DNA from: Saturnia japonica
Taxonomy: Eukaryota; Arthropoda; Insecta; Lepidoptera; Saturniidae
Assembly: GCA_033032175.1 (NCBI GenBank)
Contig: CM065321.1
Span: 12,050,501 to 12,114,500 of the forward strand
Reading direction: 5' to 3'
Length of the DNA stretch: 64,000 nucleotides
The notes under the pieces were generated by a model, which was not told where the DNA came from, did not search any database, and was given only the letters and a program-made list of their open reading frames with translations. This document shows, in pieces, positions 22,301 to 35,000 of the stretch. Every line of letters starts with the position of its first letter. The first letter of the stretch is position 1. The translations under genes and the position numbers were made by a program.

Positions 22301-22915
22301 ATTAGTTTATGTTAGGTACCTGCATAACGTTTGACCTGGTACGTGGTAAGAGTCTTGTAACAACTACTATCCCTGTTAAGTACTGCCTACCAGTTATAAA
22401 TAACCTGCCTACTAATATTGCTAGGGCGCGCGGGCGCTTGAGTCGAAAAACTGTTGAAATCACAGATATATTTGTGTCATAAATACATGCGTATCCGAAC
22501 GCAAAAATACCCTTGACATTTTACCTGAAATCACATTTGTTGACAATGTTGACACTTGACAATTTTGACATTGACATTAAACAAACCCAGGCAAAGCGAA
22601 CACAAAACAGCCAAGACGCATGATCAAAAAGATTTTTCTATGGCTACCAAATTCAATGACTGAATATCGATTATAATATAGGCAAAAGTCATCTTCAAAA
22701 ATGAGGCTATTGTTTTCAGTCGTCATTTGATTGATTACATTTATCATAATGTTCACCAAAGCTGTGTTGTGTATATCGACTTTACATTTTTATTGTAAGA
22801 CAACTTTTTACTTTGATATCATTTGTATTATAGACATAAAATATGCTAGTTTACACTGATTAAAGTCGATTGCCTGGAATGCCTGGGTAGTGGTTAATTG
22901 TGAATTTGATTGTAG

Positions 22916-23067
22916 CTGTTGCAGCGCAAGGCGAGTGTAAAGATCTTCGTGGACGTGTGATAGCTCATGGTTTGCATTTTGTTCCCGGCCCCGACACTTG
23001 TACGCTCTGTATTTGCGACAATGGAATACCGAAAGTGTGTAAAGCAGTTCTCTGTTCACCACCTCAA
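22916..23067 (+). CDS. VWC gene exon with N-terminal half of the VWC domain
   Basis: The acceptor is GATTGTAG|CT; an alternative is nine bases on (TTGCAG|CG, 22925), also phase 1. The residues ECKDLRGRVIAHGLHF and DTCTLCICDNG carry Cys 1-4, and KVCKAVLC carries Cys 5-6. The donor is CCTCAA|GTAAGT, phase 0. VAVAAQG before the first Cys may be the end of a signal peptide. Confidence 0.85.
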
Positions 23068-26000
23068 GTAAGTTATTATTTATAATGTAGATTGACACTT
23101 GACTGTGAGCATGGTGGTAGGGTATTCTCTAATACCTACCTGGTTAGCTATCACCTTCAAGCTGAAAATTAGGTCACTACTTAAGCTGTGTTCTGGCAGC
23201 TGGAATTTAGAGCCATTCCAACCACTAGTTTTAACATGTTACCATCTTGTGTCTCATCATCACTTAACATCAGATGGGATTGTGCCTAAACGCTTAAGCC
23301 ATAAAGTAAAAAAAAAACAATATTTGTAATATTTATTCAAATTCATATTTACATGGAAAGATGGCCATGTTGAACTTTATATATATCAAAAAAACAAGAG
23401 AATGGATGCAGCTATTTGCATTGCAAAGAAAAAATTGATGCTTAAATGTTGCACACAAAAAAGATAAATTAAAAAATGAGACACCCTACTCACCCACCTA
23501 TCTTCTGATCGGGCATAGGATTTAAAACGAAATAAATTTTCTATAAGTTTGAGGAGATGGGACAAAGGTAATTATTAAAAAAAAAAATTTAATGATAAAT
23601 TTCCAATCTGTGTTGCCTGTGAGGAAATTCATCCATGAGCTTAATTCATAAAAGGAAGGGCATGGAGCCAACTCTGCTGGGTGGCGCTGCAGATGCTGCC
23701 TGTAGAAGGGTTCATCAGGATCGCTCCAAGGCTGACAGCTAGGCCGTTGGCTATAGGGCTACACCCCACCACATGGAAAATACACTCTTATCCACCACTC
23801 TAACTTTATGCATGTGCACTTCCTCATTTTTATTTACTTATTTATGGGACTTTCATGAATTACCATATTAATTTATGGATTTTTGATTTGATGATGATTT
23901 TTCACATATTTTATTTCTCACACTACACAGGCATAATTTTTTGTTAAATGATTTCTTATTTTTGCCACAAATACATCATTAATCAGTTGAAGAAAGATAG
24001 AGAAATATCCTCATATTCTATATTATATACATTTTGAAATAGAGAAACTAAGAGTACAGGTACACAGAAGACCGGAGGTCTCCATAGCAGACCTTAACTT
24101 TCTGGCGGCATGATTCAATGTTATGCAGATGTGCCTTCAGATCAAGTGTTATGGGAAAAACTAACCTCTTCATGAACTTCGCAAGCCATTCTATTCATAT
24201 CCTCTTTTGTCGCTGTTTGGCATTAGCTCTCCACAGTGGCTTGTCCAGTCGGAGAGCTGGAAAATGGTTTGACCAATCCACAGCAATAATGACTTTAGCC
24301 CAATTAAAGATGCAGGAATATTATGTGCCCTAATAGAGAACATTATTATTAGCTCAATTTGCAAAATTATAGCTTGAACCTTTTTTTAAATGTGTAACTA
24401 GGTAGGTAAATGGTGAGATCTATTGGTACAATTGATTGATTGATTAATGAATTTATTTTCATCTTGAGACTAGTTATTTGGCCGGTTAATGGCCTAATTT
24501 TAATCTGAAAAAAAAAATGGTTGCACTTGAGAATTGCTACTACTGAAATTGATGCTGTGAAGTTTGGGGTGGGAGGGAAGTTTTAGAGATAATCCCCCTG
24601 TGAAGGAAAAAGTGTGGAAACAAATAGTTTTTGAAATATTTTTTTTCAATTTTGCGGTTTTGTCTATCAACGAATTGTATATGAGTTTTCAATGAATTAT
24701 TATTTGTTTATGGCATTATTAGAGCATTATGCTCGCAGTTCGAATCTAACCTAAAGCCGGACTGCTATAAGCGCGACCTTCATTAATAATTATTGCGGGA
24801 GGCGGGGCAGCAGGTATGCATGGATATCATGGTATTATAGATCAAGCCTATATCTTCAAATAAGTTTATGTATGTGATCGCAAGTGTGATTTATATCTAA
24901 TGATAAATAAAATACTTTAATATATACATATTATATTGTGTATATTGTTATATTGTATAGTCTTGTTTGAATTGTAAGCAAAATAATACTATTTTAAAAA
25001 TAAAAAAAAGGACAAGTAGCAAGTATAACTCCTGCTCTTGTGAGGGTTTCGAACTGTTTACATTACATATCGCATGTTTATATTAGATTATTTTATCGTC
25101 TTTTATGTAAATATCGTTTGTATATTATCCTCAATATATTTATTACCTTTAGACTTTTATTTGAAAGTAGGTATGTCCACGGCTGCGCTTGCATGTACTA
25201 CAGAATGCCGCCGATCGGACGCGCGTGCGAATCGTGGTACGCCGGTAATTGTATTGTCAGATTTATAAAAAATGTGAATTTGAAGTCTAAACTCGACGGT
25301 AGCGATTCTAAAGCTGAGCCAAAAATATTTATATTTAGTTTAAAAATACGCTACCAAAACGTGGCCTTATGGTCTCGTGACGTCACCTTTCATATTATGT
25401 GTCAAAGCCGTCAAAGGTAATCAAGTAACATTTGTCAGTTCACTTTATTTCACTAAATATTCAAAAATGTATTAAAAAGTCTTCCAGGGGAGCAAGCATA
25501 AGGTATATGCAAGGTATGCATGATATTCAGTAAAATAAAAAATCTAGCCAATATTCAATTGCTCCAGGTAAAATTTATGTAGCGAAATACTTGAAGGAAT
25601 CCCTAGAGTCAAAGCCGTCAAAGGTAATCAAGTAACATTTGTCATTTCACTTTATTTCACTAAATAGTCAAAAATATAACAAAGTCTTCCAGGGGAGCAA
25701 GCACAAGGTATAGGTAAGGTATGCATAATATTTAGTAAAAAAAATTTTTAGCCAATATTCAATTGCTCCAGGTAAAACCTATGTAGCGAAATACTTGAAG
25801 GAAATCCGAGAGTTGGCTAGTTGGATCTTCATAGGAAGTGAATTCCACAGTCGTGCTGCTCTGTTACGGCGAAAGATCGGTCGCGGAAATTAGATGACTT
25901 GGTATACTGAGAATTAAAGAATCAGAAGATCTTAGCTGTCTATTTGTGTGTATCCGCAACAGATTGAAATAGTGATTTTAAATATTCAGGGGATTTCTGA

Positions 26001-29000
26001 TTATTAAGTACAGAGAAAAGAAGACAAAGTATCATGCCAAAGTCCATATGTGTAAAAATGCATTCTAAATGTACCTTCAGACTAAAACTACACTTTAAAC
26101 TACAATTATACCAAATTTCATTTCTTTCGGTCCAGTAGTTTTTGCGAGATTGGTGTTTAAACATACCGACAAACAGACACATAGTTTTATAAGTATATAA
26201 AACAATTTGAGTTTGATGCAGACTTCAGTACTGTACGATTATACAATTGTATATGACAGAGCAGGTACATACAAGTACACAGTATGGGCGTATTTCGTTT
26301 GCAATGATACAGCCTTTAGCGCGGTCTCTTGTACTAGGGCGGCGTATGAACCAGGGCGGTCCCTCAACTACGGTGACACATGAACTAGAGCTAGGCTAGA
26401 GCTTTGTTATGAAATAATAAAGTGTGTGGCATCACTTTTTTTTTCTTTTTCTGACTGACTATATTGTTAGCCTTAGGGGGCTCTGGAGCCTCTGACGGTT
26501 TTTACAGCTTCACCGGACTTGGTGTGGCATCATGTCTTTCCTCCGTTTAGATAGCGGGAGCGCGAACGGGACGTTGTAGGTAGCGGTAGATTTAAAACAT
26601 TTGTTTTTAGACTGCCTTCGAGCGCCGACATGTTACAAACATGTTTTGACTACAAACAATGCCATTAAGCGGAAGTTATTTTATTGTGATTATAGATGAC
26701 CCTTTTACTCTGACATATACATTAGTTTTGTGGTACTCTGAGCAACATTCAGATTAGCTGCTCTAAAGATAGAAATGATTAACAAACATTGATGTTTTTG
26801 TGCTGCTTCGGTCGACTGGGCTACACAGAATGCCTTCGATCGGGCATACGCGTGAATTGTGCTATTTCCGCTCCCGGTTATATGCTTATTGTGGGTGACC
26901 CTTGATAATTAGTTTCTTTTACTTTAATCCATTTCAGTAATGAAAGAATTCAATATAGAGAGGCATTACTCAACTAAGGCTACGCGGCACGCACTGACAC
27001 GACAATTAAGAACAGACAAAATCCAGAAGCTTACCGCAAATTTAGAAAAAAGCAACAAATGTTTCATAAACAAAGAAAACAACTTGATAATGTTGTGAAA
27101 GTTAGTTTTATAGTTGGCTCAAAATTGGCAAAGGGATTAAAACCATTTGCCGAAGGAGAATTTATCAAGGAGTTTATGTTAGAAGTTTGCAGTATTTTGT
27201 GACCTGAAAAGAAAATGAATTTGAAAAAATTAGTTTGTCAAGACGAACGTTCGACGTATATAAATGATGGCTAATGATATAAAAACAACATTGACTGACC
27301 GTATGGCTGGTTTTGAATCATTTTCCATAGCATTAGACGAGAGCACCGATTTGTCTGACACAGCTCAACTGGCTATATTTATTCGAGGTGTTGATAAGGA
27401 GTTCACTGTTACTGAGGAATTGCTTGCTTTACAGCCGCTAAAAGGAACCACTACAGGAGATGTTATATTTATTGAAGTTCAAAAGGTATTCACAAGTTTT
27501 GGCTTGCCATAGTCAAAATTAATTGGAGTATGCACTGATGGTGCACCTTTTATGGTCGGTTTACGTAAAGGTTTCATCGGAATTTTGAATGAAAAAGCAA
27601 CAGAATGAAATGTGCATAAAGATGATTTGATAGTCCTTCATTGCATTATCCACCAACAGAACTTGTGTTCTAAGTCCATTCGACTCCAGAATGTTATGAA
27701 TGTAGTAGTAAAAACCATCAACTTTATTCGATCCCGAGGGCTTAACCATCCTCAATTCAAGGCGTTTTTGGATTAAATATCAGCTGAATATAACGACGTA
27801 ACATATTATTGTGAAGTCAGATGACTGAGCAAAGGAAAAATGTTGAAACGGTTTTACGAGTTTAGAAATGAGATAGCAGACTTTATAAAAAAAATAAAAG
27901 ATAAATCGCTATCTGAAATAAGTGACCCAAAATGGATATGTGGCTTAGCATTTCTGGTCGATCTTACAGGCTATTTGAATGATTTAAATTTGAAACTTTA
28001 AAAACAAGGACAGTTTGTAAATGATTTGTACAGCCATTTGAAAGCGTTTCAGATCAAACTACGCTTGTGGGAGTCACAGATGCTGTCTGGTAACAGTTAC
28101 CATTTCAACACGCTCTCTGCGTATGAAAATATTGCTTATGCTCAATATGCTGAAGAACTCAAGTTACTGTCGGAACAATTTTCGAACAGATTTAGCGACT
28201 TCAAAAACATGGAAGACTATTTCAGTTTATTTGCTACTCCTACAAAATGTAATGTACAAAATGCACCAATACACTTACAAATGGAGTTGATCGAGATTCA
28301 AGAAAACTCACTCCTAAAATCCAAATTTGAAGACGTAGAGTTGTGCGATTTCTACAAAAATACCTAGAAGATGACAATTTTCCGCAGCTTAGAAAATTCG
28401 CAAGTAGATTGATTTGTGCGTTTGGCAGTACTTATAAATGCGAACAATTCTTTTCATTGATGAAAGTTAATAAATCAACACATCGTACAAGACTGAACTG
28501 AAGATAATTTGGAAATTTTTTTTCGTCTTTGTAACAGTGGAAGTAATTCAAATATCGATGGATTAGTTTCCCAAATTCAAGCTCAATTGTCTCATTGATT
28601 TCGGTGTATTTAACTTTCGTAGTTTGTAACAATTGAAATTTAACGATTTAATTAGAATGTACCATTTTTTTTAATTTCATTTTGTTATTTTAATAAATTT
28701 TTCTATAATAACATTGTCGTATTATTTCATGTCTAATATCTATCGCAAAAAATATTGTCACTACTTTAAAATGCATTAAGTACTTTTAAACGCGGCCCGC
28801 CAACGTATTTGCACGCTAAAGTTTGGCCCTCAACATGTCAAAGGTTGCCCATATCTGGCCTATAGCGTTCCTCGATAAATGGGCTATCTAACACGAAAAC
28901 ATTTTTTCTATTCGAACCAGTAGTTCCTGAGATTAGCGTGTTCAACCAAACAAACAAACAAACTTTTCAACTTTATAATATTAGTATACATTCATTAAAA

Positions 29001-32000
29001 TGTGTTATTTTGTAAAATAGATATAAATATTAATAATTAAATGTCTTTAATTCTCAGGACTGTCGTTCATTTAGAGTGGGCAATACATGCTGTGAGTTTA
29101 TCTGTCTTGATGACGTCGTGAAACCAGTTGAAAGTGCAGAGGCGAATGTACGTGTTGCGGTTGGTGGAGTAGCTTCCGTAATGTTGTTGACTGTTGCTCT
29201 TGTTGTTTATCGTGTACGACGACAAAAGCGTCGCAGACCACCTCATACCGACGATCAAAGAAGTTTGACTAGTATTGGGTAAGTGAAGCGTATTGTTACA
29301 CTTGTGGGTATTAAAAATGCCGATGTTTGATGTGAAGAAGATTTGTTTCTATTTCACACAGTTACAAAATACCATCATCCCATCTACCATCAGCCATCAG
29401 TGGCTCTGTTTTTGGTTTGGGCCCCTCAGGCTAACAGGAAGGTCAGATTGAAGAAAAAAAATCAGCAGGAATGATGACGGATTATAGATCGATCAGTGCT
29501 GATACTTTGCCATACTACAAAATAAAAAATTAAAAAAACAATCAAATAGTTGATAAAATTGGAAAATTATTGTTCTGATTTTTTAATTCTTTTGTCAGGT
29601 ACATAAGTGGTAGTATGGGGTATATGGGTGGCACATGTGAGACAGCTTTATCAGCGTGGAAACCGCCAACCAATTATTTACCGCGCGGTGAGGCCCCTCC
29701 GCCCTATGACGAAGTTGTGGCCCAATGTCGAACAGAAGGATTAAGGTACAATTAAAATATTTCAAAAATTTGTAATTGAAAGTTTAAATGATAAAGGCTC
29801 AGCGGCCTAAGTACAGCGGTTTAAGTTCATTGATCGGCGTATATTGGTTCGTTTCCATACAAGAGGTCGAAAATAGGGAAAAAATATATTTGAAAGTCGT
29901 AATTTTACAAAACTTTTCAAGCCATTCGATTCCTCTATTATAAAGTTATAAATTTAAATGAATAGTCTTTTTAAACTGGACTTGAAAGTTCAGGTGTAAA
30001 TTGAAGAAAACTCTTTTTAACGTATGGGGAGCAATATAAAAATAGATTCTCAAATGACTTTCGTTGTGAAAATTTCACTTACAATTTCAATTTTAAAGTA
30101 AGAATAATTAATTTTGTTTATAAACAGAATGACAGCAGAAACAACTTTCCATCGGACATATCCTGCGACAACGGAGAGCGTTTCGCGACCTGACGACGCC
30201 ATGCAATGTACAGGACACAGTTACGCTAATATACCAAGACCTGTGCAACAGGTACCGTTCATTTATCCATATTAGTTAGCATGTTTATTACATTCGTTTT
30301 AGCATCATTCTTCAGGCTCCAGGCTACCTCTACCCTAAATTCCATTTTAACTGATTCAGGGTTTTAGGTAACAAACAGATAGACAGAGCTACTTTCGCAT
30401 TTATAATATTAGTGTGGATGATAACAAAAATTATATTTATGTATGGGTTTAAAACTATCAATTTTGTAAAGTCTTTCTGGAAGTGAATGTTGTATGTTTA
30501 CAGTTAATGAATTCCCAAAACTGCTACAATGCTCCACTTCTGCAGCCAGTCCATCAACCGGAGACACGAGAACCTACATCAATGCCTCACCATCCACTTA
30601 CCGCTAATGGTATAAATTTGTTTCTATAGATTTTATTTCATAAGTTTTCTAATATTGGTAAGGAAGATGAAATTTAAATGGATTTTCTACCTGTTTTGAG
30701 CATTAACATACTATTTATTAACACAATATTTTTACCCGACTGCATAAAAGGTGGGTTATGTTCTGGGAGCGTATCTATTGTGTATGTCTATTCCTTTGTC
30801 ACGCTCTATAGCCTAAACGGCTTGATCGATTTTAGCATACAAAGTGTCGTTAGATTTGTCTTAATTATGGGGGTGACATAGGCTATATTATATTTAAGTA
30901 CAACATCTGGGAATCAAAAAGCAAAAATAGAAGAATATTTTTTTAGTCAAGTAAAAACAAAAACTGTTGCAGTTGGGGTTTTTGTTTCCTTTTTAATAAT
31001 TTAGCTTGTTTTATAGTAGCATGGAAAAATTACAGCACAATAAAAGCCAAAACTATCTGCGAACAATGAGAAATCGGCAATCTATCGTCCGTCGTCCCTT
31101 TCATGCCTGCCTGTAAGTCTCTCCGTACCTGGCTTATGCTGAAAAAGGACAAACCAAAAGAAAATTGCTGTGACGGGTTTGTCACGATGTGTATCGTAGT
31201 CGCGATCCACCCAGTCGGTTACCGATCCATTCCTCTTATTTGTTTTTTTTTTAATTGTTGTTGTTCACGAAACGCGACACGCCTAAGGTTACCACTACGG
31301 TGGTCGTAACCCGGCAAAAGACATTAATTTTGCATTGCATTGGTTGATTATGGAAGCTGATGAATAATGATGATCATGGTGCTAAAGAATGTCCCAGTAA
31401 ATTGCATAACTGCATTTTGTATCATGCGTATGGATTTTGGGAGGGTTAGCAAACTAAGATTGCTTTGTTGCCTTTTTATTGTAAAAGGCATCTTGCGCTG
31501 GTTTAGTCTGCATCTGAATGGATCGCCACATTTTAACAAACAAGATTGATTTGTTGTCGTAAAAGAGTGTTTACTTATTACAGTGGTTGGTTTCCCAAGC
31601 GCGATCCGCTTGACGGGCTCCCTTGGCGCAATCAGCAATCGCGGTCTACTGTCCGTATTACAGCGAGAGCCTGACCACGAGCGACCACATAACGTGCCTG
31701 GTTTCTATTCGACGCCGGGTAACCCACACGCTTCGCTGTAAGCCTCCTTTTTTATTTTGGCAAATAATTCTCGTTATTGAAGACTAGGTGTGCCCCACGG
31801 TTTAATCCGTTTTAAATTTATTTGATTAACTCTCCACCGCGCCGTCAATGTGCACCCTCTATCTTTATTCTCATTTTTCGTACTTGCCTACAGTTTATTA
31901 CATTGCTTGATGTTCATGGTTATTGCTCCGCTCTTTATGGTCGTAGCGTGAAGTTGTATGACCTATAACATTCCTTAAAAAATAGGCTAAAAAAACAGTA

Positions 32001-35000
32001 ACTGGTAGTTGCAAAAATAAACGCTTTCAAGTAACATAAAAAAATCAAATAATGTTTTAGCTTATTTATATTAATATATAGTAAATGAAGACTTATTTTC
32101 AAAAACAATATAAATTTTAGTAACCATTGCAAAGGGAGACACACCATATGTGGGGGCGATTATTACCACCTCCACATTAAAAGGGAGGATCCTCCGACCA
32201 TACGGGTGTTGTGTCTGGCGGGCAGCTGCCCAACGGTATACTGTTAGCCTTAGGGGCCCTGAAGCCGCTGCAGATTTTACAGCTTCACCGAACTTGGGGG
32301 CGAGCACAGAGGGCACTCAGCCGCTTCCCCAACGATATGTGGTAACCATTGAAAAGGAAGGATCCTCCGACCAGACAGGTTATGTCTGGCGGGCAGCTTC
32401 CCAACGGTTGTTGTCGGGTTCTTGTATATATACTCAATTGTTGGGTTAATTTCAATATCGCGATGTAGGATGCGTCGTATGTGGCTCGATCGCTATGTCT
32501 AGGATGCGTCAGTTGTGGTGAGAGATATCGCTACACTTTTGATTGGCTGTATAATTTTTAAAACGCGACGTCACTAATTCCATTTTGGTAAAACAATCTC
32601 ATGTGTTAAGCAGTCACAAAAATAAAATCGCGAACGCCACCATGACAAACTTCTATTGGTCGGTCTTGTTCCCCTCCCGCGTCCCGCAGATCATAAAAAG
32701 AGTCGTGCTTTTGGCGGTCAGCATATAGTTGTCTAATAATATGTTGTCAGACACCGAACGATACCGCGTATATCGGCTGGTGTGGACACGACGCTACTGG
32801 ACAGTTCGTTGGGCGGTGCGTTGGGCGGGTTCAGTCGCACGGACCGGTCGCTTCATGGCGAGATCAGGCGCTCGTTCCACAAGCCGAGCGAGGCGGTGCG
32901 GCACTCCGCCCTTGCGGACACCGGCCGCAGCATGCCGCGCAACCTCAACCTCGCCTCCGCGCCTGATATAGGACCCGTCGCTCCACCCTTGGAAGCTTTC
33001 GCTCACGACAAGTCAGTCCCTATATTCGCATTTTATTACAACATACCATCACGCCTGTGATATGTGTATTACAGACTTAATGAATTAGTATAGAAAGTGC
33101 GCGAGTTGAATGCAGTCGGGGCCTGAGGTGAAGAGTGGGAGTATCTCCCTCCGCCATCAGCACGCCTCGCCTAGCGCACTTTTACTGTAGTGATTGCTAC
33201 CTTTGGAAACTATCTTACGCTTACTGATCATGTTAATACTCGAGTTGCGATCCGAGTCCGTTAAGGTCTATTCTTTTTTTAAACCCTATTTTTATTCATC
33301 GCTAAGCACGGAAAAAGGCGAAAAATGAATCTGATGATGATTCAATTTCAATGGTTTATTTTTTCAGTTTGATTTATCTGTGTGAAATATTTAATTAAAA
33401 AGGTCGGATAAATGATTACCTTCTGTTTTTTTCTTCATTATGTTAACCAAGATATGGCGATGAATTAAAAACGTTAAAATTTATACACATTCTCATTATC
33501 GACAGAAACAATTCTAATTAGGTCATAATAGTACTATCGAATTCCTTAGCTCTGCATTCATCTCGCGCGCTTTTATAGTTGTTTAGATGGGTCTGTGGTA
33601 GTTTGTGAACTAAGTCGATCAACGTGAAGAGGTTTGTATGTGTGCATAGGTGAAATGATATAAAAGTTGTTACGTGGCTGCATCCGGCAGTCTTTCGCTA
33701 CCCGCCACATAGCGCGGTCATTAAATAAAACACTCAACGGAGTCTCGACGTTTCATTAACCTGGCCTAAGCAGTCTCTAAACTGGTATATCATTTCACCT
33801 AAGCACACATACAAACACCTACAGACGTAAGTTTGACTCCTTGCAATGAGCCTGAGCCTTTGCTGAAGGAAAATTTCGTGGTGAAACCGTATATAGATGA
33901 TATAAAATAGAAAAGTACATATAAATGTGTACCGGTAACTGCACTTGAGAGCAAGTCCCCACTAGGCTTAGCGTGCTACCAGCTTGAGCTACATCCTCAC
34001 TTAACCTCAAGTATGATTGTGGCCATAATGTTAAACGTATAAACAAAGAAGATAGTAAACATGGGTAACTCAGCAAAATTTCTTGTCAAGCGCAGTTAGT
34101 TTAAGTTAACTGAAATTAGCGCCATAACGCAGCTAAATAGTACTTGAGGCAAGCGTGTTAGAGAAATGTATGAGTCAGATGACCGGCACAGTGGCGCGGC
34201 TTGACGCTGTGCCGTACCTTGCTCGCAGCACTGCAGTGCGCTGTGCACCAACACGTTTGGAAAAAGTATATTAACACAGCCGGCGCAGCGGAGTGTTACC
34301 CATGTCTATAACATATGTTATTGCCGACTTTGTTGTAGGTAAGTCTTTCTAAGATCTACAAATATGTACTAAATTTATTTGATAAACGTCTTATGGTATA
34401 CTCAGCGTAAGCTGTTTAAACTCCTCAAAATTGTTGTTGAGAATCGATTTTTATTTACGTTTTTCTAAAATAATATTAGCCTAAGTTATTTCTTATCTGC
34501 CAGTGGAAATCCTGTCAAAATGGGAGAAACCGTTTCGGAGATTACCCGGAACAAATAGCCAGACAGACATAAATTCTAGTTTTTTTTTTTTATGACTGCC
34601 GTTTATACTTTCATATATGCATTTAGTAAAAGCTGTTATTATGACATTACAAAGAGACACCTCAATTTTGTTTATTTGGATGGATTAGTAACATAACATA
34701 ACTGAATACAGATCAAATGTCCGCATAACGAGTATGGGTCGACCTCGAGCGCACAGCGACGACCACAATGTATCCGGAGAGTCGAAGTGTACGGAGAGTG
34801 TCAGCGGACTGGTCACTGGAGCCAATCCGCTGGGCGGGGCACCCGACACCACGCTACCGCCTCCGCAGAACACGTTGCCACTAACTGTTGACAAGGTGAG
34901 TTCTCACAGCAGTACATACTATACAGATATAGGTGATGGACATAGGCAAAAAATAGTAGTCGTAAGCGCGACCGCTACGCCGAGGTCCTGTGTTCGAAAA

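Noticed and set aside
32150..32449. 99-codon ORF
   Set aside because: It runs across a composite repeat and SINE; no coding evidence.
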